Positions 35,545 to 43,984 of a DNA stretch of 64,000 bases are shown here, piece by piece. Below the pieces are notes generated by a model. The model was not told where the DNA came from, searched no databases, and saw only the letters and a program-made list of their open reading frames with translations. The translations under genes and the position numbers were made by a program. Numbering within the stretch: position 1 is the first letter of the stretch; each line of letters starts with the position of its first letter. The stretch comes from JBEVOS01 sp044226655 (GTDB lineage Bacteria; Pseudomonadota; Alphaproteobacteria; Caulobacterales; Aquidulcibacteraceae). The stretch covers positions 124,001 to 188,000 of the forward strand of contig JBGAGO010000005.1 in NCBI GenBank assembly GCA_044226655.1, written 5' to 3'.

Positions 35545-36345
35545 GTGAACGACGACGACGTTCTCGAATTGGATCTCAGCGCCGCTGAGGAGGCCGATGC
35601 GGGCGAAGCGCTCGTGCTGGCGCTCGACGCATTCGACGGGCCGCTCCACCTGCTGCTCGAGTTGGCGCGCGCCCGCAAAGTCGATCTGACGCGCGTGCCG
35701 ATCTCCGAGATCGCCGATCAATACATCGCCTTCATCGACAGCGCCCGCGCCCAGCAGATGGAGCTCGCCGGCGATTACCTCGTGATGGCGGCCTGGCTGG
35801 CCTATCTCAAATCGCGTCTGCTGCTGCCTAGGCCCGTGTTGGCGGACGATGAGCCCGATCCCGAAGCGCTGTCGGCGGCGCTGCGTCTGAAACTTCTGCG
35901 TCTGCAGCAAGCGCGCGCCGCCGCCGAAGCTTTGCGCGCGTTGCCGCAATTGAACGGCGAAGTGTTCGTCAACGGCCAGCCGCAATTCATCGCGGTGACC
36001 AAGCGCGTGATGTGGAAGGCCGATTTCTACGATCTGCTGAAATCCTATTGCGCCGACCGCACGCGCACCTTGCGCCGCGTGCATCGCCCGCGCGGACGGC
36101 GCGCTTATCCCTTGGCGGAAGCGCGCAAGCGCCTCGAAGGGCTGCTTGATCAGATCAAGGATTGGAAGCCGATTGGCGAATTGGCGCCCGCGCCGGAGAC
36201 CGGTCCGGAAGCGCCGCCGCCGGCTTCTTACTTGGCCAGCGTGTTCGGCGCTGCGCTTGAACTGGCGCGCGAAGGCAAGACCGAACTGCGTCAGGCAGAA
36301 GCGTTCGCCCCGCTGTTCGTGCGTGCGCGCGAGGCGCCGCGATGA
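35545..36345 (+). CDS. scpA: Segregation and condensation protein A
   Basis: Kleisin subunit that bridges the SMC heads and works with ScpB in chromosome compaction. A GTG start follows the nagZ stop without a gap. The 266-residue protein has the ScpA signature FDGPLHLLLELARARKVDLTRVPISEIADQYIAFI near residues 30-65, then GDYLVMAAWLAYLKSRLLLP, and a C-terminal winged-helix. Its stop overlaps the scpB start (ATGA). The smc gene is not in the window. Confidence 0.95.
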   Translation: MNDDDVLELDLSAAEEADAGEALVLALDAFDGPLHLLLELARARKVDLTRVPISEIADQYIAFIDSARAQQMELAGDYLVMAAWLAYLKSRLLLPRPVLADDEPDPEALSAALRLKLLRLQQARAAAEALRALPQLNGEVFVNGQPQFIAVTKRVMWKADFYDLLKSYCADRTRTLRRVHRPRGRRAYPLAEARKRLEGLLDQIKDWKPIGELAPAPETGPEAPPPASYLASVFGAALELAREGKTELRQAEAFAPLFVRAREAPR

Positions 36346-37070
36346 GCCGCCGCGCGCCCGAACCGCCGATCGCCGACGCATTGCGCCGCATCGAGGATGC
36401 GTTTTCCGAGAGCCCGCATCGCGAACCGAGCGAGGATGCGCTGCGCGCCGCCGAAGCGATCTTGTTCTCCAGTCCCGAACCGATCACGGCCGCGCAGCTC
36501 GCGGAGAAGCTCGGGCCTGAGGTCGAGATCGCGGCCGTGCTGATGCGGCTCAAGGCCGATTACGAAGGCCGCGGCGTGGTGCTCAAAGAGGTCGCCGGCG
36601 GCTGGCGGTTCCAGACCGCGCCCGATCTGGCCTCGCTCTTCATCGACGTGCGCGATGCGCCCAGGAAACTGCCCAAAGCCGCGATGGAGACGCTCGCGGT
36701 CATCGCCTATCACCAACCTGTGACGCGCGCGGAAATCGAAGACATCCGCGGCGTGTCCCTCTCTAAGGGCGCGCTCGATCTGCTGCTTGAGATCGGCTGG
36801 GTGCGCCCACGCGGCCGCCGCCGCACGCCGGGCCGCCCGCTGACCTTCGGCACGAGCCCTGAATTCCTGGTTCATTTCGGTCTGGCCTCGCTTGACGCGC
36901 TTCCGGGGAAGGACGATCTCAAGGCGCTCGGCCTCATCGACGGCCGCGCCGCCGCCGAAATCGACGTGCCGCGCCCCGGCGACGGTCCCGCTGGCGACGA
37001 AGAGCCGCTGTCTTCTGGCGAGGACTCAGAAGGGTTTTTCGTAGATCATTACGAAGATCGGGAAGAGTGA
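36342..37070 (+). CDS. scpB: Segregation and condensation protein B
   Basis: Dimeric winged-helix partner of ScpA. The 242-residue protein has ALRAAEAILFSSPEPITAAQLAEKL at the start of the first winged helix and LPKAAMETLAVIAYHQPVTRAEIEDIRG in the second, both ScpB hallmarks. The acidic C-terminal tail (GDEEPLSSGEDSEGFF) is common in alphaproteobacteria. It is coupled to scpA by a four-base overlap and precedes tatA by about 30 bases. Confidence 0.95.
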   Translation: MSRRAPEPPIADALRRIEDAFSESPHREPSEDALRAAEAILFSSPEPITAAQLAEKLGPEVEIAAVLMRLKADYEGRGVVLKEVAGGWRFQTAPDLASLFIDVRDAPRKLPKAAMETLAVIAYHQPVTRAEIEDIRGVSLSKGALDLLLEIGWVRPRGRRRTPGRPLTFGTSPEFLVHFGLASLDALPGKDDLKALGLIDGRAAAEIDVPRPGDGPAGDEEPLSSGEDSEGFFVDHYEDREE

Positions 37071-37100
37071 GCCGGCTGCGGCCCTCTTGAAGGAGATGAT

Positions 37101-37319
37101 ATGCACGCCCCGAGCCTGATTACGCTGCTCATCGTCCTGGGGCTGGCGCTTTTGCTGTTCGGCCGCCCGGGCCGCATTTCCGGCCTGATGGAAGATTTGG
37201 GCAAGGGCATTCGCGGCTTCCGCAAGGGCCTGTCGGAAGGCGATGCGCCGCCGCCGGCCCAAGAGCCGCCGCGCCAGGTCACGTCCGACGCGCGCGACGG
37301 CGACCGCACCAGCAGCTAA
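37101..37319 (+). CDS. tatA: Twin-arginine translocase subunit TatA
   Basis: A 72-residue pore-forming subunit. One N-terminal membrane helix (SLITLLIVLGLALLLFG) leads into an FGRPGRISGLMEDLGKGIRGFRKGL amphipathic helix, the TatA pattern, then a polar tail. The ribosome site GAAGGAG sits just upstream. tatB follows after six bases. The Tat system exports folded proteins; three plausible substrates are encoded in this window. Confidence 0.93.
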   Translation: MHAPSLITLLIVLGLALLLFGRPGRISGLMEDLGKGIRGFRKGLSEGDAPPPAQEPPRQVTSDARDGDRTSS

Positions 37320-37325
37320 GCCTCG

Positions 37326-37700
37326 ATGCTGCCGAGCCTCGGCTTTCAGGAGATCGTCGTTCTGGCGATCTTGGCGCTTGTCGTCGTCGGCCCCAAGGAT
37401 TTGCCGCGCATGCTGCGCGAGCTTGGCCGCTGGACCGCGAAGATGCGCGCCATGGCGCAGGAATTCCGCTCCGGTTTCGACGAGCTCGCGCGCCAGGCCG
37501 AGCTCGACGAATTGCGCAAAGAGGTCGACGCGCTGCGCCATTCGACGCAATTGAGCGATATTCAGCACGAGCTGACCAAGCCGATACCGCTCCCCAGCAT
37601 CGAGCCGCCGGCTGCGCCTGTCATCGAAGAGGCTGCGCCGCCGCCATCGCCCGCCGCTGAAGCCGAGCCTGCGCCGCGCGCCAGCGGGACGGCCCCGTGA
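37326..37700 (+). CDS. tatB: Twin-arginine translocase subunit TatB
   Basis: A 124-residue substrate-receptor subunit. It begins MLPSLGFQEIVVLAILALVVVGPKDLP, with the glutamate and GPKDLP turn diagnostic of TatB, followed by an amphipathic helix (MLRELGRWTAKMRAMAQEFR) and a proline-rich disordered tail. Its last bases overlap the tatC start. Confidence 0.95.
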   Translation: MLPSLGFQEIVVLAILALVVVGPKDLPRMLRELGRWTAKMRAMAQEFRSGFDELARQAELDELRKEVDALRHSTQLSDIQHELTKPIPLPSIEPPAAPVIEEAAPPPSPAAEAEPAPRASGTAP

Positions 37701-38512
37701 GCGCCCAGACGCAAAGTGACGAAGACGAGATCGAGGCCTCGCGCGCGCCTTTGCTCGAACATCTGGCGGAGCTGCGCTCGCGCCTGATTGTCGTGCTGGT
37801 GTCGCTGATGGTCGCGTTCGGCATCTGCTTTGCCTTCGCCGATCCGCTGTTCACTTACATCGTCGAACCGTTCAAAGCCGCGATGATCCGCGTCCACCCC
37901 GAACGCGCGCACGATCCGATCAATCTGGTCTACACCGGCGCCTTCGGCTTCTTCGGCGTGAAGATGTCGATCGCGCTGTTCGCCGCGATCATCGTGGCGT
38001 TCCCGATCATCGCCTGGCAGGCCTACGCCTTCATCGCCCCGGGGCTCTATAAACGTGAGCGCATGGCCGTGGCGCCATTCCTGATCGCCGCGCCCATCAT
38101 GTTCCTGCTGGGCGCGGCCTTCGTCTATTTCGTCGCCATGCCCGCCGCGCTCATCTTCGCGCTCCAACAGGAGACGGTGCGCGACGGCGTGCGCGTCAGC
38201 TATCTGCCCAAGGTCGAGGAATATCTGGGCCTCGTCACCACGCTGGTGCTGGCTTTCGGGCTCTTCTTCCAGCTGCCGGTGGTGCTCTCGCTTTTGGCCC
38301 GCGTCGGCATCGTGACGGCCTCCATGCTGCGCAAAGGCCGCCGCTACGCCATCGTCGGCATCGCTGCCTTCGCCGCCCTGGTCACTCCGCCCGACGTGCT
38401 CTCCATGACCATCATGGCCGTGCCGATGTATCTCCTGTTCGAGATTTCGATCTGGGTCGTGTGGGCGATCGAAAAGCGCGGCAAAGCGGGCGAAGCGGCG
38501 GCGGCCGCTTAG
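37697..38512 (+). CDS. tatC: Twin-arginine translocase subunit TatC
   Basis: A 271-residue polytopic subunit that recognises the RR signal. It starts at a GTG overlapping the tatB stop (GTGA). The protein has the characteristic LLEHLAELRSRLI N-terminus, six membrane helices, and the conserved IAPGLYKRERM loop after the second. VTPPDVLSM in the last third is another TatC hallmark. A large palindromic element follows before serS. Confidence 0.96.
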   Translation: MSAQTQSDEDEIEASRAPLLEHLAELRSRLIVVLVSLMVAFGICFAFADPLFTYIVEPFKAAMIRVHPERAHDPINLVYTGAFGFFGVKMSIALFAAIIVAFPIIAWQAYAFIAPGLYKRERMAVAPFLIAAPIMFLLGAAFVYFVAMPAALIFALQQETVRDGVRVSYLPKVEEYLGLVTTLVLAFGLFFQLPVVLSLLARVGIVTASMLRKGRRYAIVGIAAFAALVTPPDVLSMTIMAVPMYLLFEISIWVVWAIEKRGKAGEAAAAA

Positions 38513-38524
38513 CCGCAAAACACC

Positions 38525-38630
38525 TCAGTCATTCCGGGGCCGCCGAAGGCGGAACCCGGAACCCAGGGGCCACCGATGCGCCCTTGGCCCCTGGGTTCCG
38601 GGTATCGCTCCGCGATCCCGGAATGACTGA
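38525..38630. repeat. Complex palindromic element with two side hairpins (REP-like, cloverleaf)
   Basis: A 106-base intergenic element. The outer arms TCAGTCATTCCGGG (38525-38538) and CCCGGAATGACTGA (38617-38630) match perfectly over 14 bases. The inner arms, 38554-38572 and 38585-38603, match perfectly over 19 bases around a 12-base loop. The two linkers are themselves small hairpins: CCGCC-GAA-GGCGG on the left and ATCGC-TCC-GCGAT on the right. Folded, it makes a four-armed structure. It lies between tatC and serS and lacks a T-tract. It resembles the dispersed intergenic palindromes of alphaproteobacteria, but I see only one copy here. Confidence 0.9.
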
Positions 38631-38671
38631 GCGTGCTTCCCTCGACTCCGCTCCCCCGCTATGCGCTCCCC

Positions 38672-40117
38672 ATGCACGACATCCGCGCCATCCGGGACGA
38701 TTTCGAGGGGTTCAAGGCGAGGCTCTTCCGCCGGTCCTTGTCCGAGTCCGACAAGGCGAAGGCCGAAAGCATTCTCGATCTCGACCGCGATCTCCGCGCC
38801 GCCACGACCGCCAAGCAGGAGGCCGAAGCCGCACGCAATGCGGCCTCCAAGCTGATCGGGCAGGCCAAGGCGCAGAAGCACGAGGACGAGGCGCAACGCC
38901 TCATGGCCGAGGTCGCGCGCCTGAAGGACGTGATCGAGCGCGAAGGCGCGCGCGAAGCCGATGTGCAGGCGCAGCTCTCGGGCATGAATGGCGTGCTCGC
39001 CTCGCTGCCCAATCTGCCGTTCGACGATGTGCCGGATGGCGCGGATGAGCACGGCAATGTCGAGCGCGCGCGCTGGTCGCCCAGCGGCGCCGATCCGTCT
39101 TTGCGCAACGATGTGCGCGATCACGTCGCCATCGGCGAAAGCCTCGGCATGATGGATTTCGAAGCCGCCGCCCGCATCAGCGGCTCGCGCTTCGTGGCGC
39201 TCAAGAGCGGGTTAGCGCGCATGGAGCGCGCCCTCGCTAATTTCATGGTCGATCTGCAAACGCAGGAACACGGCTACACGGAGGTGAGCCCGCCGCTGCT
39301 GGTGAAGGATGATGCGGCCTTTGGCACAGGCCAATTGCCCAAGTTCGAAGAGGACCTATTCGAAACAAACAACTTGAACTTGGAGAGAGTACGGGTCGAC
39401 TTCGAAGCTCATCTGGCGCTGCCTAACCGAACGGGCGTACTCGGAGCGCTGGCGCGTGCCGCTTCGGAAGCCGAGATAAAACGTAAGATACGAGAAGATT
39501 GGTATAAGGATCGACTGTGGCTCATCCCCACCGCCGAAGTCTCCCTCACCAATCTCGTGCGCGAACAAATCCTCGACGAGGCGCAGCTGCCCATCCGCAT
39601 GACAGCCGACACGCCGTGCTTCCGCTCCGAAGCCGGCGCGGCAGGGCGCGATACGCGCGGCATGATCCGCATGCATCAATTCCGCAAAGTCGAACTCGTC
39701 TCGATCACCACGCCCGAGCAATCGGCCGATGAGCACGAGCGTATGACGGCGTGCGCCGAAGAAGTGCTGAAGCGTCTCGAATTGCCGTTCCGCCGCATGT
39801 TGCTCTGCGTCGGCGATATGGGCTTCGGCGCGCGCCGCACCTACGATCTCGAAGTCTGGCTGCCGAGCCAGAACAAATATCGCGAAATCAGCTCCTGCTC
39901 GAATTGCGGCGACTTCCAAGCCCGCCGCATGCAGGCGCGCTTCCGCCGCGCGGGCGATAAGAAGATCGACTACGTCCACACGCTCAACGGCTCGGGCCTC
40001 GCGGTCGGCCGCACGCTCGTCGCCATCCTCGAAAATTTCCAGAACCAGGATGGCAGCGTCACGATCCCCACGGCGCTGCGCCCATACATGGGCGGCGCGG
40101 AGCGGATTGAACGCTAG
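38672..40117 (+). CDS. serS: Seryl-tRNA synthetase with an insertion in the catalytic domain
   Basis: Charges tRNA-Ser and tRNA-Sec. From the ATG at 38672 (MHDIRAIRDDFEGFKARL) it is 481 residues, about 50 longer than usual. The N-terminal coiled-coil arm (residues about 28-100) is normal. The class II core has GYTEVSPPLLV (motif 1 region), FRSEAGAAGRDTRGMIRMHQF (motif 2) and GSGLAVGRTLVAILEN (motif 3). The extra residues, about 231-280, fall between EEDLFETN and LWLIPTAEVSLTNL, where relatives have only a short turn. The insertion's codons (AGA, GTA, ATA, AAA) differ from the flanks. The frame is intact. Confidence 0.94.
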   Translation: MHDIRAIRDDFEGFKARLFRRSLSESDKAKAESILDLDRDLRAATTAKQEAEAARNAASKLIGQAKAQKHEDEAQRLMAEVARLKDVIEREGAREADVQAQLSGMNGVLASLPNLPFDDVPDGADEHGNVERARWSPSGADPSLRNDVRDHVAIGESLGMMDFEAAARISGSRFVALKSGLARMERALANFMVDLQTQEHGYTEVSPPLLVKDDAAFGTGQLPKFEEDLFETNNLNLERVRVDFEAHLALPNRTGVLGALARAASEAEIKRKIREDWYKDRLWLIPTAEVSLTNLVREQILDEAQLPIRMTADTPCFRSEAGAAGRDTRGMIRMHQFRKVELVSITTPEQSADEHERMTACAEEVLKRLELPFRRMLLCVGDMGFGARRTYDLEVWLPSQNKYREISSCSNCGDFQARRMQARFRRAGDKKIDYVHTLNGSGLAVGRTLVAILENFQNQDGSVTIPTALRPYMGGAERIER

Positions 40118-40189
40118 CGTCTTCTCGGGAGAGAAGGGACGCATCCGTGTCGGACTCGCGCTATTCTCTCCAAAACGGGAGGGGCGTCC

Positions 40190-40597
40190 ATGCGCTATCA
40201 AGGCCACAACATCCTGGCGATCCTGGTCGCCGCGCTCGCCATCTACGCCATCGAATTCGTGATCTTCGCCGTGCTGATTTCGCCAGCGCAATTCATGGCC
40301 ATGTCCGGCATGAGCGAAGCCCAGGGAAACGCCATCGGCGCCAGCCGCATGCCGTTCGGCATCCTCATGCCGCTGCTCGCCGCTATTGGGCTTTCGCTCG
40401 TCATCAAATGGCGCGGCGCGCTGGGCATGAGTGCGGGCGCGATGACCGGGCTCATCATGGCGCTCGTGTTCGGCTTCGGCTCGCGCATGTACGGCTATGT
40501 CTACGGGCCGCACACGGAGCTCTATCTGGCGATCGATTTCGCCCGCTACCTGATCACCTACGGCGTCGCGGGCGCCATTCTCGGCGCCTGGAAGTAG
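40190..40597 (+). CDS. Small membrane protein, DUF1761-like
   Basis: A 135-residue protein with four predicted membrane helices (about residues 7-30, 55-73, 78-100 and 113-132). GGGAGGGGCGTCC precedes the ATG. The length, helix count and the polar segment after helix 1 (SPAQFMAMSGMSEAQ) suit the DUF1761 family, a tentative match. It lies between serS and surE, outside the usual gene order, and its function is unknown. Confidence 0.8.
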   Translation: MRYQGHNILAILVAALAIYAIEFVIFAVLISPAQFMAMSGMSEAQGNAIGASRMPFGILMPLLAAIGLSLVIKWRGALGMSAGAMTGLIMALVFGFGSRMYGYVYGPHTELYLAIDFARYLITYGVAGAILGAWK

Positions 40598-40623
40598 GCC
40601 GCGCGCCCTGTTAGCAAAGGTCC

Positions 40624-41406
40624 ATGCGCATCCTTTGCACCAATGATGACGGCATCCATGCCGAAGGGCTCGCCGTGCTCGAACGGGTCGCGGCCGCGCT
40701 GTCGGACGATGTCTGGGTGATCGCGCCGGAGAGCGAGCAATCGGGCGTGTCGCGCGCGCTGACGCTCACCGTGCCGGTGCGCGTGCGCAAAGCCGGCGCC
40801 AAGCGCTACGCCGTCTCCGGCACGCCGACCGATTGCGTGCTTCTGGGCCTCGGCGATCTGATCGAGGGAGCCAAGCCCGATCTGCTGCTCTCGGGCGTCA
40901 ACCGCGGCTCCAACATGGCCGACGATGTCACCCATTCCGGCACCATCGCCGGTGCGCTCGCGGGCCTTGCCGCCGGCATTCCTTCCATCGCGCTCAGCCA
41001 GGCGCGCGGCTATCGCGGACCGGACGAAGACATTCCGTGGGAGACGGCGGAGCGCTATGCGCCCGGCATCATCAAAACGCTGGTCGATCATGGCTGGCCG
41101 CGTGAGGTGGTGATGAACGTCAATTTTCCCGATCGCTTGGCCGACGATGTCCGCGCGGTTGAGATGACGTTCCAGGGCGTGCGCGATACGGATGTGCGCC
41201 ACATCGAGAAGCGCACCGATTTGCGCGGCAATGGCTATTATTGGATCGGCTATCGCAATGCGCGCTCCAATCCGCCGCCGGGCTCCGATCTCCACGCCAT
41301 CTACAATGGCGCCATCTCGGTGACGCCGCTGCATGTCGATCTCACCCATCGCGAAACGCTGCACCAGCTGAAGGGCGTTCTCGGCGGGGCGCCGCCGCGG
41401 GCATGA
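40624..41406 (+). CDS. surE: 5'-nucleotidase SurE
   Basis: A stationary-phase nucleotide and exopolyphosphate phosphatase, 260 residues. It starts MRILCTNDDGIHAEGL, with the metal-binding ND-D motif, followed by WVIAPESEQSGVSRALTL and LLSGVNRGSNMADDVTHSGTIAGALAG, all family landmarks. Its stop overlaps the pcm start (ATGA). The surE-pcm-nlpD order matches the classic proteobacterial cluster. Confidence 0.96.
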   Translation: MRILCTNDDGIHAEGLAVLERVAAALSDDVWVIAPESEQSGVSRALTLTVPVRVRKAGAKRYAVSGTPTDCVLLGLGDLIEGAKPDLLLSGVNRGSNMADDVTHSGTIAGALAGLAAGIPSIALSQARGYRGPDEDIPWETAERYAPGIIKTLVDHGWPREVVMNVNFPDRLADDVRAVEMTFQGVRDTDVRHIEKRTDLRGNGYYWIGYRNARSNPPPGSDLHAIYNGAISVTPLHVDLTHRETLHQLKGVLGGAPPRA

Positions 41407-42017
41407 CCGATGAAACGCTCATGCGCTTCGTGCTGGAGATGCGGCAGGCCGGCGTCACCGATCCGGCCGCGCTCTCCGCGCTCGAACGCACGCCGCGCGC
41501 GCATTACGCACCGGCCCATCTGGAAAGCCTCGCGTTCGACGACGTAAATCTGCCGCTGCCGCACGGCCAGCAAATGTCGAAGCCTTCGCTCGTCGGCCGC
41601 ATGCTCGCCGCGCTCGATTTGAAGGACGGCCAGAACATTCTCGAAATCGGCGCCGGCTCCGGCTATCAGGCCGCGGCCTTGTCGCTGCGCGCCAAGCGGG
41701 TGACGACGCTCGATCGCTGGCGCACGCTCGTCACCGATGCGCGCGCGCGCTTCGGCCTGGCTCGGCTGATGCACGTCAACGCGCATCTCGCCGATGGCGC
41801 CGAGGGTTGGCCCGAGCACGCGCCCTATGATCGCATCGTGATCAACGCCGCCGTCGCGGAGGTTCCGCCCGCATTGATCGCGCAGCTTGCGCCAGATGGC
41901 GTGCTGGTCACGCCCGTCGGCGGCGAGACCCAGCGTCTGATCCGGTTGCGCAACGGCGCGCGCGAGGATCTCGGGCCAATCAAATTCGCGGCCTTGGAGC
42001 CGGGCGCCGAAAGCTAA
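41403..42017 (+). CDS. pcm: Protein-L-isoaspartate O-methyltransferase
   Basis: Repairs isoaspartyl residues in aged proteins using S-adenosylmethionine; 204 residues. The ATG at 41403 overlaps the surE stop. Motifs are LPHGQQMSKPSLVGRML, the SAM-binding LEIGAGSGYQAAAL, and YDRIVINAAVAEVPPALIAQL. The usual serine/threonine-rich substrate loop is well preserved. It precedes the LysM/M23 lipoprotein gene by a few bases. Confidence 0.93.
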   Translation: MTDETLMRFVLEMRQAGVTDPAALSALERTPRAHYAPAHLESLAFDDVNLPLPHGQQMSKPSLVGRMLAALDLKDGQNILEIGAGSGYQAAALSLRAKRVTTLDRWRTLVTDARARFGLARLMHVNAHLADGAEGWPEHAPYDRIVINAAVAEVPPALIAQLAPDGVLVTPVGGETQRLIRLRNGAREDLGPIKFAALEPGAES

Positions 42018-42024
42018 GCGGAAA

Positions 42025-43008
42025 TTGCGCACGCCCCCGATTCGGGCGGACAAAGCCTGCGTGCGCCGAACGGCTCTTCTCCTCGCGTTGTGCGCCAGCG
42101 CCTGCGCCACGGGCCAGCCGGCGGAGATTTCCTATGGCGGCGCGCCGGCTGTGACGCCGCCGCAAGCCGCGCGCGTGGAAACGCCCGCGCCGCGCGTCGT
42201 GCGTCCGCGCGACGCTTCGACGGGCGGGACCCCGCTTATCGCCTACGCGCTGCAGCCGGAGGAGGCGCATCCGTTCGACCCAGCTCATCCGCCGCACACA
42301 CATCGCGTCGCGCCGGGCGACACGCTCTACGCCATCGCCTCGCGCTACCAGGTTCCGCTGCGCGCGCTGATCGAGCAGAACCATCTCGAACCGCCCTTCG
42401 CGCTCGAAGAAGGACAGACGCTCGAAATTCCGCCGCCGCGCGTGCATCAGGTCGCGCAGGGCGAGACCTTCGAAGCGATCGCGCGCGCCTACAATGTCGA
42501 TCTGCGTTCGCTCGGCCTGATGAACCGCATGGCGCCGCCTTACGCGGTGCGGCCAGGCGATCAGATCGTGCTGCCCGCAATGGCGCGCGCGCTTGAAGCG
42601 CCGCCTGCGCAAATTCCAGATACGCCGGTGCGCACCGCCGCGCTTGCCTGGCCGGTGCGCGGCGATGTGCTGACGCGCTTCGGCGTGCAGCCGAACGGGC
42701 GCCGCTCCGATGGCGTCGAGATCGCGGCGGCGGAGGGCGCGCCCATCCGCGCCGCGGCCGATGGCGAGGTGGTCTATGCCGGCGCCGATCTGCCGGCCTA
42801 TGGCACGCTCATTCTGGTGCGCCATGAGAACGGCTTCGTCACCGCCTATGGCTATGCGCGCACCGCCGCCGTGCGCGAAGGCCAGCGCGTGCGCCAGGGC
42901 GATGTGTTGGGTGAGGTCGGCCGCCATGACGGCGCGGCCAAGCTTCTCTTTCAAGTGCGCCAGGGCCGCAGCGCCGCCGATCCTTTGCCTTTGCTCGGCG
43001 CCGGTTGA
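42025..43008 (+). CDS. LysM-M23 lipoprotein with degenerate LytM domain (NlpD/LdpF-like)
   Basis: A 327-residue outer-membrane lipoprotein candidate. The lipobox LCASAC follows a short hydrophobic stretch. The TTG at 42025 is eight bases after pcm, but a GTG at 42061 would give a tighter signal. Two LysM repeats follow (HRVAPGDTLYAIASRY..., HQVAQGETFEAIARAY...). The C-terminal M23 domain lacks the zinc ligands: the H-x-x-x-D region reads SDGVEIA, and LHFE-like residues read LLFQVR. It is therefore probably not a peptidase but an amidase activator like E. coli NlpD or Caulobacter LdpF. Confidence 0.92.
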   Translation: MRTPPIRADKACVRRTALLLALCASACATGQPAEISYGGAPAVTPPQAARVETPAPRVVRPRDASTGGTPLIAYALQPEEAHPFDPAHPPHTHRVAPGDTLYAIASRYQVPLRALIEQNHLEPPFALEEGQTLEIPPPRVHQVAQGETFEAIARAYNVDLRSLGLMNRMAPPYAVRPGDQIVLPAMARALEAPPAQIPDTPVRTAALAWPVRGDVLTRFGVQPNGRRSDGVEIAAAEGAPIRAAADGEVVYAGADLPAYGTLILVRHENGFVTAYGYARTAAVREGQRVRQGDVLGEVGRHDGAAKLLFQVRQGRSAADPLPLLGAG

Positions 43009-43854
43009 TCAGAACGCGATGTCTCTGCCGGTGCGGCCCGCCAGATCGAGAATGAATTGCCAGGCCGTGCGGCCCGAACGCGCGCCGCGCGTGCGCGACC
43101 AGAGCAGCGCTTCGCGTTCCAAATCCTCCGGCGCGAGCGGCAGGGCGAAGCGCTGCGCATAGGACGAGACGATGCGCAGATATTGCGCCTGATCCAGCGC
43201 GTGAAAGCCCAGCCAAAGCCCGAACCGATCGGCGAGCGCGAGACGCTCTTCGGCCGTATCGGCCCACATCAAATCTTCCGGCGTGTTCTCCCGCGCATCG
43301 CGCGCCACGACATGGCGGCGATTGGACGTTGCATAGACGATCAGGCGCCCGCTGCCGCCGGCTAGCGTTCCGTCAAGCGCCGGCTTGAGCGCTTTGAGCG
43401 CGTCCTCGCCGCCCGCGAAGGAAAGGTCGTCGAAGAAGAGGATCACAGGCGAGCCTTGCGCGCGCAGCGCATCGATCAGCACGCCGACGCGGTCGAGCGC
43501 ATCGGGCGGCGCCTCGACGAGCTTCAGATCGGGCGCCTCGGCCGAGACCTGCGCATGCACGGCCTTGATCAGCGCGCTTTTTCCACAGCCGCGCGCGCCC
43601 CAGAGCAGGGCGTTGTTGGCCGGCCCGCCTGCGGCGAAACGGCGCGTATTGCCGAGCAGCGCCTCTTTCTGGCGATCAACCTCCAGCAGCAGGTCGAGCG
43701 GCGTGGTCTTGGGCTGCGGGATGGGGGCGAGCGCCGCCTCGCGCGGGGCCCAGCGGAAGCAGGCTGCGCCCGCCAGATCGGCGCGGAACGGCCGCGGCGC
43801 GAACCGCTCCAGCGCCTCTGCGATGCGCGTCAAAATCGGGGTCTCGTCAGTCAT
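43009..43854 (-). CDS. P-loop ATPase, DUF815 family
   Basis: The ATG at 43854 gives 281 residues. Walker A is GARGCGKSAL (residues about 85-94), Walker B FFDDLSF, and VYATSNRRHVVARD and WADTAEERLALADRFG complete the AAA-like core. This is the DUF815 group, whose job is unknown. It is the only minus-strand gene between dgt and secF, and it ends one base after the LysM/M23 gene. The yajC promoter should lie in the 130-base divergent gap. Confidence 0.9.
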   Translation of the reverse strand: MTDETPILTRIAEALERFAPRPFRADLAGAACFRWAPREAALAPIPQPKTTPLDLLLEVDRQKEALLGNTRRFAAGGPANNALLWGARGCGKSALIKAVHAQVSAEAPDLKLVEAPPDALDRVGVLIDALRAQGSPVILFFDDLSFAGGEDALKALKPALDGTLAGGSGRLIVYATSNRRHVVARDARENTPEDLMWADTAEERLALADRFGLWLGFHALDQAQYLRIVSSYAQRFALPLAPEDLEREALLWSRTRGARSGRTAWQFILDLAGRTGRDIAF

Positions 43855-43984
43855 GTCGGCGGTGCGGACCCGAAGTTGAATTGGCGGCGCGCGCCGATAT
43901 AGTCCGCCCCCTTGCGGCCGGGGAAGACCCGGCCTTCGCAGGCAGCGGCCAGAAGGCGCCGCGCCGCCTTTCTCCGGGGAGTTC

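Noticed and set aside
39387..39442. Seven-base inverted repeat (GAGTACG / CGTACTC) within the serS insertion, as a sign of a palindromic mobile element
   Set aside because: Seven bases across a 42-base gap can arise by chance, and no longer arms extend from it.
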